Below are positions 43,402-45,619 of a stretch of 45,619 nucleotides of DNA, piece by piece; position 1 is the first letter of the stretch; the number at the start of each line of letters is the position of its first letter. Source of the DNA: Roseiarcus fermentans (GTDB lineage Bacteria; Pseudomonadota; Alphaproteobacteria; Rhizobiales; Beijerinckiaceae); contig NZ_QNRK01000009.1 of NCBI RefSeq assembly GCF_003315135.1, positions 3,132 through 48,750 on the forward strand. Direction: 5' to 3'. A program made the position numbers and the translations under genes. A model generated the notes under the pieces. The model worked only from the letters and a program-made list of their open reading frames with translations, made no database searches and was not told the origin of the DNA.

Positions 43402-44166
43402 TTAATTCTGCGGCCGCTTCCGCGCTGGAATGATCCCCTCGTGCTCGTAGTACCACAGCGACATCGAGGCTCCTCCAAGCTCGCAGGAATCCTTGCTGTC
43501 GCTCACCGCCTCGAGCGTCTTCACCGCCCTCTCGGGAGCGATCGAGATGGTGGCGCGCGCGGCTTCCGCCCGCGTCGTGATGTTCGGCGAATCGAGCAAT
43601 GGCAGCAGCCGGTCGCACGCCCCGCGGCGGCGTATTTCCGCGACAATCTGATCGACCTCGCCGTCGATTCTGTACCGAAGCTCCTCATCGAGACCACTGC
43701 CATCGCGGCCGCAGTGCCGGGTCCAGAATTCCCGCAGGCAGGCGTCGGAGAAGCGCGCGAGGAGGTCGTCGACCGACATCTGCGCCAAAGTCGGCCGCGC
43801 GGGCGGCGGCGTGCGCGCGTGCTCGATCAGCGCCAGCGCCTCCCGGGGTGGCGCCTTCTCGCGCGCCCCGGCGAACGCGGCGTTCGAAAGCTCGCGATCG
43901 ATCTCGGAAAATCGCATCGCCGCCCACATGCGCACGTCCACCTCGGGGTCCAGCATCAGGGCCGAAATCGTCGCCGGGGGCGCTCGCCGCCGCATTTCCG
44001 GCGTCAGCGCGTTCATCCGGGCGATGCGCGCCGCGCGCTCCGGCGTCTTGTCGAAGCGTTCCGGCCTCTTCTTGTAGTTCCAGGGGGTTCCCAGCGCGTC
44101 GGCGAGCAGGCGAAACTCGTCGACGAGTTCGGGAACGGTCATGTCGGCGACATCGCGCACGCTCAT
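43402..44166 (-). CDS. Array copy 2, two-domain DUF2019/HEAT-like protein
   Basis: 254 residues from ATG 44166. Same architecture as copy 1. Distinctive stretches: TPWNYKKRPERFDKTPERAA, EKAPPREALALI, DGSGLDEELRYRIDGEVDQI and the tail LWYYEHEGIIPARKRPQN. A five-codon frame (ATG TGG GTG CTG AAG/AAA TGA) sits just before the next gene in the array and overlaps its start, suggesting translational coupling. Function unknown. DUF2019-like proteins occur in variable loci and a protein-binding role is inferred from the HEAT-like helices. Confidence 0.85.
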   Translation of the reverse strand: MSVRDVADMTVPELVDEFRLLADALGTPWNYKKRPERFDKTPERAARIARMNALTPEMRRRAPPATISALMLDPEVDVRMWAAMRFSEIDRELSNAAFAGAREKAPPREALALIEHARTPPPARPTLAQMSVDDLLARFSDACLREFWTRHCGRDGSGLDEELRYRIDGEVDQIVAEIRRRGACDRLLPLLDSPNITTRAEAARATISIAPERAVKTLEAVSDSKDSCELGGASMSLWYYEHEGIIPARKRPQN

Positions 44167-44182
44167 TTCAGAACCCACATCG

Positions 44183-44944
44183 TCAATTCTGCGGCCGCTT
44201 CCGCGCTGGAATGATCCCCTCGTGCTCGTAATACCACAGCGACATCGACGCTCTTCCAAGCTCGCGGGAATCCTTGCTGTCGCTCACCGCCTCGAGCGTC
44301 CTGACCGCGCGCTCGGGAGCGATCCTGATGGTGGCGCGCGCGGCTTCCGCCCGCGTCGTGATGTTCGGCGAATCGAGCAATGGCAGCAGCCGGTCGCACG
44401 CCCCGCGGCGGCGTATTTCCGCGACAATCTGATCTACCTCGCCATCGATTCTGTAGCGAAGCTCCTCATCGAGACCACTGCCATCGCGGCCGCAATGCCG
44501 GGTCCAGAACTCCCGCAGGCAGGCATCGGAGAACCGCGCCACGAGGTCGTCGACCGACATCTGGGCCAACGTCGGTTGCGCGGGCGGAGGCGTGCGCGCG
44601 TGTTCGATCAGCGCCAGCGCCTCCCGGGGTGGCGCCTTCTCGCGAGCTCCGGCGAACGCAGCGTTCGAAAGCTCGCGATCGATCTCGGAAAATCGCATCG
44701 CCGCCCACATGCGCACGTCCACCTCGGGGTCCAGCATCAGGGCCGAAATCGTCGCCGGGGGCGCTCGCCGCCGCATTTCCGGCGTCAGCGCGTTCATCCG
44801 GGCGATGCGAGCCGCGCGCTCCGGCGTTCTCTCAAACCGTCCAGGCCTCCGGGAATCCCAGGGCGTTCCAAGCTCGTCGGCGAGCCGGCGAAACTCGTCG
44901 ACGAGTTCCGGAACGGTCATGTCGCCGACATCGCGCACGCTCAT
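44183..44944 (-). CDS. Array copy 3, two-domain DUF2019/HEAT-like protein
   Basis: 253 residues from ATG 44944. Nearly identical to copy 2 from residue 40 to the end, but its N-terminal loop reads TPWDSRRPGRFERTPERAA (one residue shorter) and near the tail it has RTLEAVSDSKDSRELGRASM. The period to copy 2 is 778 bases. The high identity suggests recent duplication or gene conversion. Confidence 0.85.
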   Translation of the reverse strand: MSVRDVGDMTVPELVDEFRRLADELGTPWDSRRPGRFERTPERAARIARMNALTPEMRRRAPPATISALMLDPEVDVRMWAAMRFSEIDRELSNAAFAGAREKAPPREALALIEHARTPPPAQPTLAQMSVDDLVARFSDACLREFWTRHCGRDGSGLDEELRYRIDGEVDQIVAEIRRRGACDRLLPLLDSPNITTRAEAARATIRIAPERAVRTLEAVSDSKDSRELGRASMSLWYYEHEGIIPARKRPQN

Positions 44945-44960
44945 TTCAGCACCCACATCG

Positions 44961-45619
44961 TCAATTCTGCGGCCGCTTCCGCGCCGGAATGATCCCCTCA
45001 AACTCATAGTACAAGAGCGACATCGAGGCTCCTCCAAGCTCGCAGGAATCCTTGCTTTCGCTCACCGCCTCGAGCGTCTTCACCGCCCTCTCAGGAGCGA
45101 TCCTGATGGTGGCGCGCGCGGCTTCCGCCCGCGTCGTGATGTTCGGCGAATCGAGCAACGGCAACAGCCGCTCTCGCGCCCCGCGGCGCCCGAGCTCCTC
45201 AGCGATGCTCTGGATCTCCCCGATGATGGTGTTGCGAAGCTCCCCATCGAGACCACTGCCATCGCGGCCGCAATGCCGGCTCCAGAATTCCCGCAGGCAG
45301 GCGTCTGAAAACCGCGCCACGAGGTCGTCGACCGACATCTGGGCCAAGGTCGGTTGCGCGGGCGGAGGCGTGCGCGCGTGGTCGATCAGCGCCAGCGCCT
45401 CCCGGGGCGACACCTTCTCGCGAGCTCCGGCGAACGCGGCGTTCGAAAGCTCGCGATCGATCTCGGAAAATCGCATCGCCGCCCACATGCGCACGTCCAC
45501 GTGCGGGTCCAGCATCAGCGCCGAAATCGTCGCCGGGGGCGCTCGCCGCCGCATTTCCGGCGTCAGCGCGTTCATCCGGGCGATGCGAGCCGCGCGCTCC
45601 GGCGTTCTCTCAAACCGTT
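44961..45619 (-). CDS. Array copy 4 (partial, cut by the right edge)
   Basis: At least 219 residues; the reading frame stays open to the window edge (RFERTPERAARIARMNAL). The loop region DGSGLDGELRNTIIGEIQSIAEELGRRGARERLL differs strongly from the other copies, while the following LLPLLDSPNITTRAEAARAT block is identical. The tail is LLYYEFEGIIPARKRPQN. The real start and any further copies lie to the right. Confidence 0.83.
   Translation of the reverse strand, partial: RFERTPERAARIARMNALTPEMRRRAPPATISALMLDPHVDVRMWAAMRFSEIDRELSNAAFAGAREKVSPREALALIDHARTPPPAQPTLAQMSVDDLVARFSDACLREFWSRHCGRDGSGLDGELRNTIIGEIQSIAEELGRRGARERLLPLLDSPNITTRAEAARATIRIAPERAVKTLEAVSESKDSCELGGASMSLLYYEFEGIIPARKRPQN

Larger units (their letters stand above)
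42621..45619 (-). repeat. Tandem gene array, unit about 780 bp, at least four units
   Basis: Start codons at 43385, 44166 and 44944 give periods of 781 and 778 bases, with a fourth unit running off the edge. The intergenic junctions (TTCAGCACCCACATCGT and similar) are also repeated, so whole gene-plus-junction units were duplicated. Confidence 0.93.

Overview
The window is GC-rich DNA from an alphaproteobacterium, most likely a member of the Hyphomicrobiales (Rhizobiales) with methylotroph- or Beijerinckiaceae-like features. This placement is an inference. It rests on the trpG-trpD-trpC order, an sdhCDAB cluster with a long SdhA, an IalB-family protein, a PEPxxWA-CTERM secreted protein, a perfect GTTC-N7-GTTC LexA box of the alphaproteobacterial type and the overall codon style. 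No rRNA, tRNA, CRISPR array, prophage or intact transposase was seen.

Layout, left to right. Positions 1-1642 hold a 108-bp exact duplicate of the trpC 3' part, a PEP-CTERM gene and an orphan LexA box. Positions 1643-4082 are trpC, trpD and trpG on the minus strand. Positions 4243-5922 hold a DUF1127-like small gene, a divergent LysR regulator and a frameshifted AraC-family relic. Positions 5952-11487 are a NarL-type response regulator and a 1630-residue histidine kinase with about eleven PAS domains, six of them near-identical tandem units. Positions 11563-17864 look like a partly decayed sugar-acid catabolic region: HAD phosphatase, UxaA/GarD dehydratase, GntR regulator, truncated aldehyde dehydrogenase, a scrap of a sugar ABC ATPase and a PfkB kinase, interrupted by a polysaccharide pyruvyl transferase. 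Positions 17963-22492 are sdhC, sdhD, sdhA and sdhB, with a Phd/VapC toxin-antitoxin pair lodged between sdhA and sdhB.

Positions 22806-32150 are mostly single genes: PAP2 phosphatase, small proteins, GNAT acetyltransferase, quinone oxidoreductase, IalB-like protein, a GH18 chitinase with two CBM5/12 and three FnIII modules, DUF2147 protein, ubiG and lysC. Positions 32151-33761 are a gap between lysC and gmk that holds REP-like palindromes, three strong look-alike terminators and three tiny membrane-protein genes. Positions 33977-41913 are housekeeping genes, mostly on the minus strand: gmk, yicC, a histidine-rich periplasmic protein on the plus strand, a TrmJ-like methyltransferase, two paralogous exported proteins, greA and carB.

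From 42292 to the right edge runs a tandem array of at least four genes, about 780 bp per unit, encoding two-domain DUF2019/HEAT-like proteins. The copies are mosaic, and a decapitated fifth unit lies at the left end. The array is the most unusual structure in the window. Its layout resembles the poly-immunity arrays of polymorphic toxin loci, but no toxin is visible here and the array continues past the right edge.
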